A stretch of 46,785 nt of DNA, taken from positions 1-46,785 of the forward strand of contig JAPLEO010000076.1 of NCBI GenBank assembly GCA_026391125.1. Direction: 5' to 3'. Source of the stretch: Bacteroidota bacterium. Its GTDB lineage: Bacteria > Bacteroidota > Bacteroidia > Chitinophagales > Chitinophagaceae. This document shows positions 34,872 through 43,660 of this stretch, one piece after another. Below the pieces are notes generated by a model. That model saw only the letters and a list, made by a program, of their open reading frames with translations. It ran no database searches and was not told the DNA's origin. Each line of letters begins with the position of its first letter. Position 1 is the stretch's first letter. The translations under genes and the position numbers were made by a program.

Positions 34872-34955
34872 GAACTTGTGTAGTTGATACACATTTCAAT
34901 TACGATTGCCAGTCAGTATTATTTTATCGTATTAAGAAAGAATCGCATATCTACA

Positions 34956-35942
34956 ATGTCTGCTAAAAAAGTCAACAAAATCGGTGTCCTCACTTCAGGT
35001 GGAGATGCACCAGGAATGAATGCAGCTATTAGAGCTGTTGTTAGAACAAGTATCCACCATGGATTAGAAGTTTTCGGAATTATGCGCGGATATAACGGCA
35101 TGGTTGACGATGATATCTTTCAAATGGATTCAAGATCAGTTGCCAATATCATTCAAAGAGGTGGTACTATTTTAAAAACTGCCCGCAGTAAAGAGTTTTT
35201 TGAGCCTGAGGGCAGAAAAAAAGCTTATGAAAATTTAAAAAAAAGAGGGATTGATGGGTTAGTCATCATAGGCGGAGACGGAAGTTTCAGAGGAGCTCAA
35301 AAATTCAGCAATGAGTTTGATATTCCTTGTATTGGTTTACCTGGCACAATCGATAAAGATATTGCGGGTAGTGATTTTACCATTGGATTTGATACCGCAG
35401 TGAATACAGCGATTGATGCCATAGATAAAATCAGAGATACCATGGATGCCCACGACCGCTTATTCTTAGTGGAAGTGATGGGTAGAGATGCTGGTTATAT
35501 TGCCTTACATAGTGGAATTGCTACCGGTGCTGAAAACATTTTAATACCGGAATCAAGAACCGATATTGAGGCTTTGATCTATAATCTAACTGAAAAGGAA
35601 AAGCGTAAAAAATTGGTAAATTTGGTGGTAGTAGCCGAAGGTGATGAATTTGGTGGAGCCAACGAATTAGGCAAAGTGCTCAAAGAGCGTTTACCACAGG
35701 CCGATATTCGTGTTTGTATACTTGGGCATATTCAGAGAGGTGGTTCACCAAGCGGTTTAGACAGATTAATTGCCAGTCACATGGGCTATCATGCTGTAGA
35801 AGCATTAGTTGCTGGCAGAAGAAATGAAATGATCGGAATTGTGAACAATGCAGTTCATTATACGCCATTGGACAAAGCAATTAAAGAGAAACAAAATATT
35901 GGGGAAGAGTGGATGAAAATCGTAAAAATCCTAGCCAGTTAA
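34956..35942 (+). CDS. pfkA: ATP-dependent 6-phosphofructokinase
   Basis: 328-residue glycolytic enzyme that phosphorylates fructose 6-phosphate. Start ATG 34956 (MSAKKVNKIG) puts LTSGGDAPGMNAAIR at the right place; the longer frame to 34884 is not conserved. GGDGSFRGA (ATP site, with Gly rather than Asp after GGDG, so ATP- not PPi-dependent) and PGTIDKDIAGSDFTIGFDTA (catalytic D in TID) are present; the usual Asn of TIDND is Lys. The pyk start lies 42 bp downstream, so both glycolytic genes are probably cotranscribed. Confidence 0.97.
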   Translation: MSAKKVNKIGVLTSGGDAPGMNAAIRAVVRTSIHHGLEVFGIMRGYNGMVDDDIFQMDSRSVANIIQRGGTILKTARSKEFFEPEGRKKAYENLKKRGIDGLVIIGGDGSFRGAQKFSNEFDIPCIGLPGTIDKDIAGSDFTIGFDTAVNTAIDAIDKIRDTMDAHDRLFLVEVMGRDAGYIALHSGIATGAENILIPESRTDIEALIYNLTEKEKRKKLVNLVVVAEGDEFGGANELGKVLKERLPQADIRVCILGHIQRGGSPSGLDRLIASHMGYHAVEALVAGRRNEMIGIVNNAVHYTPLDKAIKEKQNIGEEWMKIVKILAS

Positions 35943-35984
35943 ACAAATTATTTCCCACAAAATATTAATTACAACTATCCAGTT

Positions 35985-37472
35985 ATGTCAAAAAACATTG
36001 ACCAGTACCTGCACAAAGAAATGAATGTTCAAGCAGGTATCGAACACGTAGACCACCGAACAAAGATTGTTGCTACTGTGGGCCCAGCTTGCGATACCTA
36101 TGAAAAACTATTGGATTTAAGTAGAGCAGGAGTTAACGTTTTTCGTTTGAACTTTTCACACGGAAGCCATGAAGATAAAGCCTCCATCATACAGCATATT
36201 AGAAAGATCAATAGTACTGAACCTTACAACATTTCAATACTAGCAGATTTACAAGGTCCAAAACTACGTGTGGGTGAAATTGAAAACAATGCTTTAGAAA
36301 TTACCCCAGGTGATATTCTTACTTTAACCAACGAAAAATGTATTGGCACCAAGGAAAAAATTTATGTCTCCTATCCTAATTTAGCCGGTGATGTGGTGAT
36401 GGGTAATACCATTATGATTGACGATGGTAAACTAGAAGTGAAAGTTATTGGGATTGAAAAGAATGGCGATGTGAAAGTAGAAGTTACCCTCGGAGGAATT
36501 CTATCTTCTAAAAAAGGACTAAACTTACCAGATACAAAGATCTCTTTACCTGCTTTAACAGAGAAGGATTTGATTGATTTGGAATTTATCATTGAACAAC
36601 AATGTGATTGGGTGGCATTAAGCTTTGTTAGAAGCGTAAGAGATATTGTTATCTTAAGAAGCAAGCTGGCAGAAAAGAAAAGCAAGACCAAGATCATTGC
36701 AAAGATTGAAAAGCCAGAGGCCTTATTAAATATTCGTGATATTATTTTAGAAAGCGATGCAATCATGATTGCACGTGGTGATTTGGGTGTGGAAATTCCT
36801 ATTGAACAAGTTCCATTGGTTCAAAAAGAATTGATCCGTAAGTGTCTGCATCGTGCTAAACCCGTTATTGTAGCAACTCAGATGATGGAAAGTATGATCG
36901 ATCGTGTGAAACCGAACCGTTCAGAAATCACAGACGTTGCAAATGCCGTTTTAGAAGGAGCTGATGCAGTTATGTTAAGTGGAGAAACAGCGGCAGGTAA
37001 CCACCCTACCCTGGTTGTTCAAACCATGCGCAAAATTATCCGTGAAATAGAAAAGAAAGAATATCGATACGACCGTTCAGCCGATTTGAAACCACAGCCA
37101 CATTCTCCTTCTTATCATAGTGATGCAATTTGCTATAACGCTTGTAAGATTGCAGAAGACGTTGAAGCTCAAGCCTTAATAGGTATGACGCAAAGTGGAT
37201 ATACTGCATTCATGTTGAGCAGTTACCGCCCATCTTCACCCCTATTTATTTTTACAAAAGAACGTTCATTGGTTAACCAGTTGAGCCTTAGCTGGGGTGT
37301 AAGAGCCTTCTATTATTCTGAGGAAGAAAGCTTTGACGATATGGTAAACGACCAAATCGACATTTTAAAAGAAAGAGGATTTCTTCATGCAGGTGATGTA
37401 GTGGTGAATACTGGAAGTACCCCTGTTCATTTGCACCTACCTACCAATATGATCAAGCTGACCAAGATCTAA
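35985..37472 (+). CDS. pyk: Pyruvate kinase
   Basis: 495-residue enzyme converting phosphoenolpyruvate and ADP to pyruvate and ATP. The barrel holds VFRLNFSHGSHEDK, a KIEKPEAL active-site Lys segment, and MIARGDLGVEIP. Allosteric C-terminal domain follows. A short N-terminal extension (about 25 residues) precedes TKIVATVGPA. It lies 42 bp after pfkA and ends at a terminator. Confidence 0.97.
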   Translation: MSKNIDQYLHKEMNVQAGIEHVDHRTKIVATVGPACDTYEKLLDLSRAGVNVFRLNFSHGSHEDKASIIQHIRKINSTEPYNISILADLQGPKLRVGEIENNALEITPGDILTLTNEKCIGTKEKIYVSYPNLAGDVVMGNTIMIDDGKLEVKVIGIEKNGDVKVEVTLGGILSSKKGLNLPDTKISLPALTEKDLIDLEFIIEQQCDWVALSFVRSVRDIVILRSKLAEKKSKTKIIAKIEKPEALLNIRDIILESDAIMIARGDLGVEIPIEQVPLVQKELIRKCLHRAKPVIVATQMMESMIDRVKPNRSEITDVANAVLEGADAVMLSGETAAGNHPTLVVQTMRKIIREIEKKEYRYDRSADLKPQPHSPSYHSDAICYNACKIAEDVEAQALIGMTQSGYTAFMLSSYRPSSPLFIFTKERSLVNQLSLSWGVRAFYYSEEESFDDMVNDQIDILKERGFLHAGDVVVNTGSTPVHLHLPTNMIKLTKI

Positions 37473-37495
37473 AAAGCACTACTTTATTAAAAAAA

Positions 37496-37531
37496 TAAAA
37501 AAGTTTCTCTTACAAGGGAAACTTTTTTTAT
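37496..37531 (+). terminator. Intrinsic terminator after pyk
   Basis: AAGTTTC (37501-37507) pairs with GAAACTT (37518-37524); the stem continues inward with weaker pairs, and a T-run to 37531 follows. A-run before it allows weak activity in the other direction. Confidence 0.8.
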
Positions 37532-37554
37532 TTTCAGGTATTATATCGCCAAAT

Positions 37555-39405
37555 ATGAAAAAAATCCTGATTGTAATTTACTTGTTACCTTTTTTTGGTT
37601 TAGCGCAAAATGCCGACTCGCTTTGGTTTATGAGCAACTATTCCAAAAAAGAAGTACTCATTTCTATGCGTGATGGTGTAAAGCTTTTTACATCCCTTTA
37701 TATTCCAAAAGACCTATCAGAAAAACATCCTCTACTCATCACAAGAACACCCTATAGCTGTGCACCATACGGAGAGAAAAATTACTCTGGCATGTGGCAA
37801 GGAGCTAGAAAATATTTTTTACAAGAGCATTATATCATAGTTCAGCAAGATGTAAGAGGCAGATGGATGAGCGAAGGAAATTTTGAAGATGTCAGACCAT
37901 ATTTGCCTAATAAAAAAACGAACACCGATATCGACGAATCATCAGATACCTATGATACAATTGATTGGCTAATTAATAACATCGATAATAATAATGGTAA
38001 TGTAGGAGTTTATGGCACTTCTTATCCTGGATTTTATGCAGCAATGGCTGCACTTAGTAATCACCCAGCCTTGAAAGCAGTAAGTCCACAAGCACCGGTA
38101 ACAGACTGGTTTATTGGTGATGATTTTCATCACAATGGAGCATTAATGGTCATGGATGCATTTGGATTTTATTCTTCTTTTGGAAAGCCTAGACCTAAAC
38201 CTACTACGGTTGGTCCAGAAGGATTTAATTTTCCTATTCAAGACAATTATGAATTCTTTCTTAGAAATGGAACCCTTCCACAATTAAGCAAATTAATGGG
38301 CGATAGTATTGTATTTTGGAACGACTTAATGAGTCATCCAAATTATAGCGATTGGTGGAAAAACAGAAATGATCGTAATTTTGTACAGCATATTTCTTCC
38401 AAGATTCCAACTCTTATAGTGGGTGGATTATTTGATGCAGAAGATTGTTTTGGTGCTTGGAATTTGTATAAAGCTATTGAAGCAAAAGCATCCAATAAAA
38501 ACCAATTAGTAATGGGTCCATGGTATCATGGTCAGTGGGGTTCAAAAGACGGTACTCATTTAGGTAATGTAGAATTCGGCTCTAATACAAGCAATTGGTA
38601 TCAACAAAATATCGAATTGCCTTTCTTCAATTATTATTTGAAAGGGAAAGGATCAATTGACAAAATTGCGGAAGCAACTATTTTCTTTTCTGGCGAAAAC
38701 CAATGGAGACAATTTCCAAAATGGCCTTCATCAAATGTTGTTAACCGCGATTTATTTTTAAAAGCAAATGGGGCACTTGATTTTTCTACAAATAAAACTG
38801 CAACACTTACCAGTTTTACTGAGTATCTAAGTGATCCAGCAAAACCAGTTCCCTATTCAGAATCAGTGCAGTTGGGAAGAACCAGAGAATACATGACGGA
38901 TGATCAAAGGTTTGCATCAAGAAGACCAGATGTGCTGGTTTATCAAACACCTATTTTAACTGAAGACCTAACACTAGCAGGAACTGCAACAGCTGATTTG
39001 ATGGTGAGTATTAGTGGTACCGATGCTGACTTTGTTGTAAAAATCATTGATGTTTTCCCGGATGATTTCAAATACAGCGCTAATGACCATTACACAATGA
39101 ATGGTTATCAGATGATGGTACGTGGAGAAATTATGCGTGGCAAATTCAGGAACAGTTTTGAAAACCCAGAGGCTTTTGTTCCGGGTAAACCTACTCAAGT
39201 AAAATTTGCATTGCCTGACTTAGCGCATACCTTTAAAAAAGGGCATCGTCTAATGATCCAAATACAAAGTAGCTGGTTCCCATTAGCTGACAGAAACCCA
39301 CAAAAATTTACGGATATCTATCATGCAAAACCAGAAGACTTTCAAAAAGCATCTATCAAAATTTTCAATAATCAATCGAAAATTATATTACCAACATTAA
39401 AATAA
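37555..39405 (+). CDS. CocE/NonD family exported hydrolase (alpha-amino acid ester hydrolase type)
   Basis: 616-residue exported serine hydrolase. Signal peptide about 1-18 ending GLAQ. Nucleophile S156 in GTSYPGF, acid D294 or D297 (GLFDAEDCFG) and H325 (GPWYHGQW) match alpha-amino acid ester hydrolase/glutaryl acylase spacing. The C-terminal ~200 residues are the X-Pro dipeptidyl-peptidase beta domain. It probably cleaves acyl-amino or ester bonds outside the cytoplasm. It precedes GH20 by 7 bp and nagB beyond, so these form one operon. Confidence 0.9.
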   Translation: MKKILIVIYLLPFFGLAQNADSLWFMSNYSKKEVLISMRDGVKLFTSLYIPKDLSEKHPLLITRTPYSCAPYGEKNYSGMWQGARKYFLQEHYIIVQQDVRGRWMSEGNFEDVRPYLPNKKTNTDIDESSDTYDTIDWLINNIDNNNGNVGVYGTSYPGFYAAMAALSNHPALKAVSPQAPVTDWFIGDDFHHNGALMVMDAFGFYSSFGKPRPKPTTVGPEGFNFPIQDNYEFFLRNGTLPQLSKLMGDSIVFWNDLMSHPNYSDWWKNRNDRNFVQHISSKIPTLIVGGLFDAEDCFGAWNLYKAIEAKASNKNQLVMGPWYHGQWGSKDGTHLGNVEFGSNTSNWYQQNIELPFFNYYLKGKGSIDKIAEATIFFSGENQWRQFPKWPSSNVVNRDLFLKANGALDFSTNKTATLTSFTEYLSDPAKPVPYSESVQLGRTREYMTDDQRFASRRPDVLVYQTPILTEDLTLAGTATADLMVSISGTDADFVVKIIDVFPDDFKYSANDHYTMNGYQMMVRGEIMRGKFRNSFENPEAFVPGKPTQVKFALPDLAHTFKKGHRLMIQIQSSWFPLADRNPQKFTDIYHAKPEDFQKASIKIFNNQSKIILPTLK

Positions 39406-39412
39406 TAGACTA

Positions 39413-41026
39413 ATGAAAAAATTGGTTTTCACATTTTTATTTGCGTTTGGCTTATCAAATGCACAAACACAGGAAGTTAGCATTATTCCTCAACCAGTTA
39501 AATTGGTAGTAGAAAAAGGAAACTATACCATCAACAGTAAAACACAAATTTTATTGGCAGGAACTGGTTTAGAAAATTCAGCAAATTTTCTGAACGATTT
39601 TTTACAACAATTTTATGGATTTAAATTAAGGGTTGTAAGCAAGGGAGATTTCAAAAACAAAATCGTTCTCAACTATGAGAAGATGGAATATCCGATTGCA
39701 GGGGCTTATCAAATGCATGTAAATAAAGAGGGAGTCTATATTGCAGGGGATAATGCAACAGGAACATTTTATGGTGTTCAATCACTCATTCAATTATTGC
39801 CTACCGAAAAAATTCAAAACCTACCTATCCCATTTGTACAAATAGAAGATAAGCCAAGATTTGCTTACAGAGGAATGCATTTAGATGTTGGTCGCCATTT
39901 CTTTCCTACCTCTTATGTGAAAAAGTACATCGATTTTATTGCCATGCACAAAATGAATACTTTTCAATGGCACTTAACCGAAGACCAAGGTTGGAGAATT
40001 GAAATTAAAAAATATCCAAAACTTACTTCAGTTGGAGGTTTTAGAAATGGAACAATTGTAGGGCATTTCCCTGGAAAATCGAATGATGGTATCCGTGATG
40101 GAGGGTTTTATACGCAAGAAGAAGTCAAAGACATCGTAAAATATGCAGCTGATAGATATATATCAGTAATACCAGAAATAGAATTACCTGGGCATGCATC
40201 TGCAGCAATTGCAGCTTATCCTAAATTAAGTTGCTTTCCTGATTCATCTACAAAACACCCATCAAAATCTCCTTGGTTTGGCACTACCGAAGGAAAACAA
40301 GTGCAGCAAACATGGGGTGTTTTTGAAGACGTTTTTGCACCTACAGAATATACATTCAATTTCTTACAAGACGTTTTAGATGAAGTTCTACAGCTTTTCC
40401 CTTCAAAATATATACATATTGGTGGAGACGAATGCCCTAAAACTGCTTGGAAAAAATCTGAGTTCTGTCAACAAATGATCAAAGACAATAACCTCAAAGA
40501 CGAACATGGATTACAGAGTTATTTTATTCAACGCATAGAAAAATATTTAAACAGTAAAGGTCGTCAGATCATTGGCTGGGATGAGATTCTGGAAGGTGGA
40601 CTTGCACCAAATGCAGCAGTAATGAGCTGGAGAGGAGAATCAGGTGGGATTGCTGCAGCAAAACAAAAACATGTGGTAATCATGACCCCAACTACCTATG
40701 TTTATTTTGATTACGCCCAAACTAAACCGGAGGATTCTCTTACAATTGGTGGATATTTACCATTGAAAGATGTGTATAATTACGAACCAATTCCCAAACA
40801 GTTATCGAAGGACGACGAAAAATATGTGATTGGCGCTCAGGCAAATTTGTGGACTGAATATATTGCCAACACAAAGAAATTGGAGTATATGCTTTTCCCT
40901 AGAATGACGGCTTTGAGTGAAGTCTTATGGTCACCTAAAGAGTCAAAAGATTGGAATATGTTTGAAAAGAAATTAGGCGTACAGTTTAAGCGATACGATT
41001 TTTGGAATTGGAATTATAGAAAATAA
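39413..41026 (+). CDS. GH20 beta-N-acetylhexosaminidase, exported
   Basis: 537-residue glycoside hydrolase family 20 enzyme. Signal peptide about 1-17 ending SNAQ. N-terminal GH20b domain to ~145, then the barrel: FRYRGMHLDVGRHFFP-like YRGMHLDVGRHFFP, NTFQWHLTEDQGWRIEIK, the catalytic pair HIGGDECPKTAW (D339, E340). It would release GlcNAc from chitooligosaccharides or glycans outside the cell membrane. It starts 7 bp after the CocE-type gene and is followed 30 bp later by nagB. Confidence 0.96.
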   Translation: MKKLVFTFLFAFGLSNAQTQEVSIIPQPVKLVVEKGNYTINSKTQILLAGTGLENSANFLNDFLQQFYGFKLRVVSKGDFKNKIVLNYEKMEYPIAGAYQMHVNKEGVYIAGDNATGTFYGVQSLIQLLPTEKIQNLPIPFVQIEDKPRFAYRGMHLDVGRHFFPTSYVKKYIDFIAMHKMNTFQWHLTEDQGWRIEIKKYPKLTSVGGFRNGTIVGHFPGKSNDGIRDGGFYTQEEVKDIVKYAADRYISVIPEIELPGHASAAIAAYPKLSCFPDSSTKHPSKSPWFGTTEGKQVQQTWGVFEDVFAPTEYTFNFLQDVLDEVLQLFPSKYIHIGGDECPKTAWKKSEFCQQMIKDNNLKDEHGLQSYFIQRIEKYLNSKGRQIIGWDEILEGGLAPNAAVMSWRGESGGIAAAKQKHVVIMTPTTYVYFDYAQTKPEDSLTIGGYLPLKDVYNYEPIPKQLSKDDEKYVIGAQANLWTEYIANTKKLEYMLFPRMTALSEVLWSPKESKDWNMFEKKLGVQFKRYDFWNWNYRK

Positions 41027-41056
41027 AAAATAATCACCCACAAAAAAATATACAAT

Positions 41057-42958
41057 ATGGTTGACTCTTTCGAAAAAATTGCCGTTCAAATATTTCAGAA
41101 TGCCAAATTAGGTTCTGTTGCAGCAGCAAATGAAATTGCAAATCTGATTCGCAAAAAGCAAGCCTCTAATGAAAATTGTGTATTAGGCCTTGCTACAGGA
41201 AGCACCCCGATTTCTATGTACGCCGAACTTGTAAGATTACATCGTGAGGAAGGCCTTAGTTTTAAAAATGTCATCAGTTTTAATTTAGATGAATATTATC
41301 CAATTGAGAAAGAGGCTTATCAAAGTTATTGGAGTTTCATGCATCGTCATCTATTTAACCATGTAGATATTGATCCTTCTAATATCAATCTGCCTTCTGG
41401 TACAGGTACCAAAGAAGATGTGAAAAAATTCTGCCAGGAATATGAAGACAAAATAGAAGCAGCAGGTGGAATAGATATGCAAATTCTCGGTATTGGTAAT
41501 AACGGACATATTGGTTTCAATGAACCTGGTTCTAGTATTTTCTCAAAAACCAGAATGGTTAATCTTGAAAACAATACTAGACTTGCAAACACTTATGAGT
41601 TTCAAAATATTTCTAAAGTACCTAGAAGAGCGGTTACAATGGGAATCAATACCATCTTAAAATCTAGGAAAATTATACTTCTTGCCTGGGGATCTAAAGC
41701 AAGTATCATTGCTAAATCTGTGGAAGGAAATGTTACTGAGCAAATACCAGCAAGTATATTACAGCAACACCCTGACTGTACCTTTATTATCGATGAAGTA
41801 GCATCAGCTGAACTTACTAGAATCAAGTCACCATGGTTGACCGGCGAATGTGATTGGACAACCAACATGATCAAACGAGCAGTTATTAATCTTGCATTGA
41901 AATTGGAGAAACCAGTTTTAAGCTTGAATACCAACGACTATAATGAAAATGGTTTGTCAGATCTTCTAGTTGAAAAAGGTGATGCATACGAAATCAACTT
42001 ACAAGTATTTTATTTATTAAGAGATAGTATCACAGGTTGGCCAGGTGGTAAACCGGGTTTACAACTTCCTTCACATCCAGAAAGAAGTAACCCACATCCA
42101 AAAAAATGTCTCATCTTCTCCCCTCACCCTGATGATGATATTATTAGTATGGGCGGAACCTTTATGCGACTTCACGATCAAGGTCATGAAGTTCATGTAG
42201 CGTATCAAACCAGTGGGAATATTGCAGTTACAGACGAATTCGTAACAAGGTTTATTGATTTTGCGGTAGGGTTCGAAGAAATGTTCGGAATAGACAATCA
42301 AAAGAGCCAGGGAATTTTAGCCGAAGCCAGAAATTTTATAGCTAGCAAGAAAAAAAATCAAGTAGATACAGGAGCCATCAGGGAAATTAAAGGATTAATT
42401 AGAAGGTGTGAAGCAAAAGCTACCTGTAGATATGTAGGCCTTCCTGATGATAGCAGATGTCATTTTCAGAATTTGCCATTTTATGAAACCGGTACCATCG
42501 ACAAAAACCCAATGGGCGAAGCCGATGTAATCAACACGATGGCTTTATTAAATACACTTCAACCTCATCAAATTTATTGCGCAGGAGATCTTGCAGATCC
42601 ACATGGTACACATAAAGTTTGCCTAGATGTTGTATTTGAAAGTATGCGTAGGTTAAAAGAGGCCGGAGAACCTTGGGTAAAAGATTGTTGGGTATGGCTA
42701 TATAAAGGTGCATGGCAAGAATGGGATATCTCTGAAATAGAAATGGCGATTCCTATGAGCCCAGATCAAGTAATGAAAAAAAGGTTTGGCATTTTCATAC
42801 ACCAGTCTCAAAAAGATTCAGTACCATTTCAAGGAACAGATGCAAGAGAATTCTGGCAAAGAGCGGAAGATAGAAATGGCAATACCGCCAACTTATATGC
42901 AGCATTAGGCTTAACTAAATATGCCGCAATGGAAGCATTTGTTAGATGGCATTTTTAA
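41057..42958 (+). CDS. nagB: Glucosamine-6-phosphate deaminase fused to a PIG-L deacetylase domain
   Basis: 633-residue two-domain protein. Residues 1-~285 are NagB: LGLATGSTPISMY, NLDEYYP (D78), GIGNNGHIGFNEPG (H151). Residues ~345-633 are PIG-L/LmbE: SPHPDDD at 355-361 (H357, D359, D360) and HGTH at 516-519 (zinc His). Both sites look complete. The long form is known in Bacteroidota. Deaminase makes fructose 6-phosphate and ammonia; the PIG-L part could deacetylate GlcNAc-6-phosphate, which is inference. With upstream GH20 it forms an amino-sugar route, ending at the terminator at 42976-43007. Confidence 0.95.
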   Translation: MVDSFEKIAVQIFQNAKLGSVAAANEIANLIRKKQASNENCVLGLATGSTPISMYAELVRLHREEGLSFKNVISFNLDEYYPIEKEAYQSYWSFMHRHLFNHVDIDPSNINLPSGTGTKEDVKKFCQEYEDKIEAAGGIDMQILGIGNNGHIGFNEPGSSIFSKTRMVNLENNTRLANTYEFQNISKVPRRAVTMGINTILKSRKIILLAWGSKASIIAKSVEGNVTEQIPASILQQHPDCTFIIDEVASAELTRIKSPWLTGECDWTTNMIKRAVINLALKLEKPVLSLNTNDYNENGLSDLLVEKGDAYEINLQVFYLLRDSITGWPGGKPGLQLPSHPERSNPHPKKCLIFSPHPDDDIISMGGTFMRLHDQGHEVHVAYQTSGNIAVTDEFVTRFIDFAVGFEEMFGIDNQKSQGILAEARNFIASKKKNQVDTGAIREIKGLIRRCEAKATCRYVGLPDDSRCHFQNLPFYETGTIDKNPMGEADVINTMALLNTLQPHQIYCAGDLADPHGTHKVCLDVVFESMRRLKEAGEPWVKDCWVWLYKGAWQEWDISEIEMAIPMSPDQVMKKRFGIFIHQSQKDSVPFQGTDAREFWQRAEDRNGNTANLYAALGLTKYAAMEAFVRWHF

Positions 42959-42975
42959 TATAACTACCATTCATA

Positions 42976-43007
42976 AAAACGCTGTTAATTTCTAACAGCG
43001 TTTTTTT
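42976..43007 (+). terminator. Intrinsic terminator after nagB
   Basis: A 12-bp perfect stem, AAAACGCTGTTA (42976-42987) with TAACAGCGTTTT (42993-43004), has a 5-nt loop and is followed by a T-run. The T-run end overlaps a TAnnTTTG-like sequence (43007-43014) just before the next ATG. Confidence 0.9.
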
Positions 43008-43018
43008 ATTTTTGAAAG

Positions 43019-43660
43019 ATGCAATTATTTGACCCCACTTTTATTAAAAATTCTTGGAAGGTAACCTTCGAAAACAAAAACTATAAAAGAAGGTTTATTA
43101 GTGGTCTTATTATTTGGGTAGCCATCCTTTTTGCTTTCCCTATTTTCTTCAATTATATTGAAGCTAGAAATGGCATTGATTTAAACGATTTTATTATCAA
43201 CTCTTTACCAGCCTATGACGTTTCAACTCCTACCTTTCTAATCATCTGGTCAATGTTCTTACTATTCTTATACAGAGCCATCAATGATCCTCAATTGCTA
43301 TTATTATTTCTTTGGGGTTTTATTTTCTTAAGTATATCAAGATTCCTAACCATCTACTTTTTTCCTTTAAATCCACCAGCACAATTAATTGCATTACGAG
43401 ACCCTATTACTAATTTATTTTATGGTAAAACACATGGGTTCATTACAAAAGACCTTTTCTTTTCTGGTCATACTTCTACCCAGTTTTTAATGTTTCTTTG
43501 TTTTAAGAAAAAGTCTGATAAATATCTTGCATTAATATCTACCGCTATTGTGGGTATTCTTGTGTTAATACAACATGTACATTATAGCATTGATGTGATT
43601 GCTGCGCCAATTTTAACTTACCTGATTTACTTGATTAGTAAAAAAGTAGTTTCCTATTAA
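43019..43660 (+). CDS. SMS/PAP2_C-like membrane lipid head-group enzyme
   Basis: 213-residue membrane protein with five to six helices. The last half follows the sphingomyelin synthase-like PAP2_C pattern: R108 then LTIYFFPLNPP, LFFSGHT (H151) and HYSIDV (H188, D192), the His-His-Asp triad of the family. Such enzymes move phospho-head groups onto or off lipids. Bacteroidota make sphingolipids, so a ceramide substrate is possible but unproven; a lipid phosphatase is the alternative. Its stop overlaps the stop of the converging barrel gene by 4 bp. Confidence 0.78.
   Translation: MQLFDPTFIKNSWKVTFENKNYKRRFISGLIIWVAILFAFPIFFNYIEARNGIDLNDFIINSLPAYDVSTPTFLIIWSMFLLFLYRAINDPQLLLLFLWGFIFLSISRFLTIYFFPLNPPAQLIALRDPITNLFYGKTHGFITKDLFFSGHTSTQFLMFLCFKKKSDKYLALISTAIVGILVLIQHVHYSIDVIAAPILTYLIYLISKKVVSY

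Noticed and set aside
43007..43014. TATTTTTG, a perfect TAnnTTTG match before the PAP2-like gene
   Set aside because: It lies in the T-run of the nagB terminator and only 5 bp before the ATG; transcription would start inside the gene, and no -33 box is at the right spacing.
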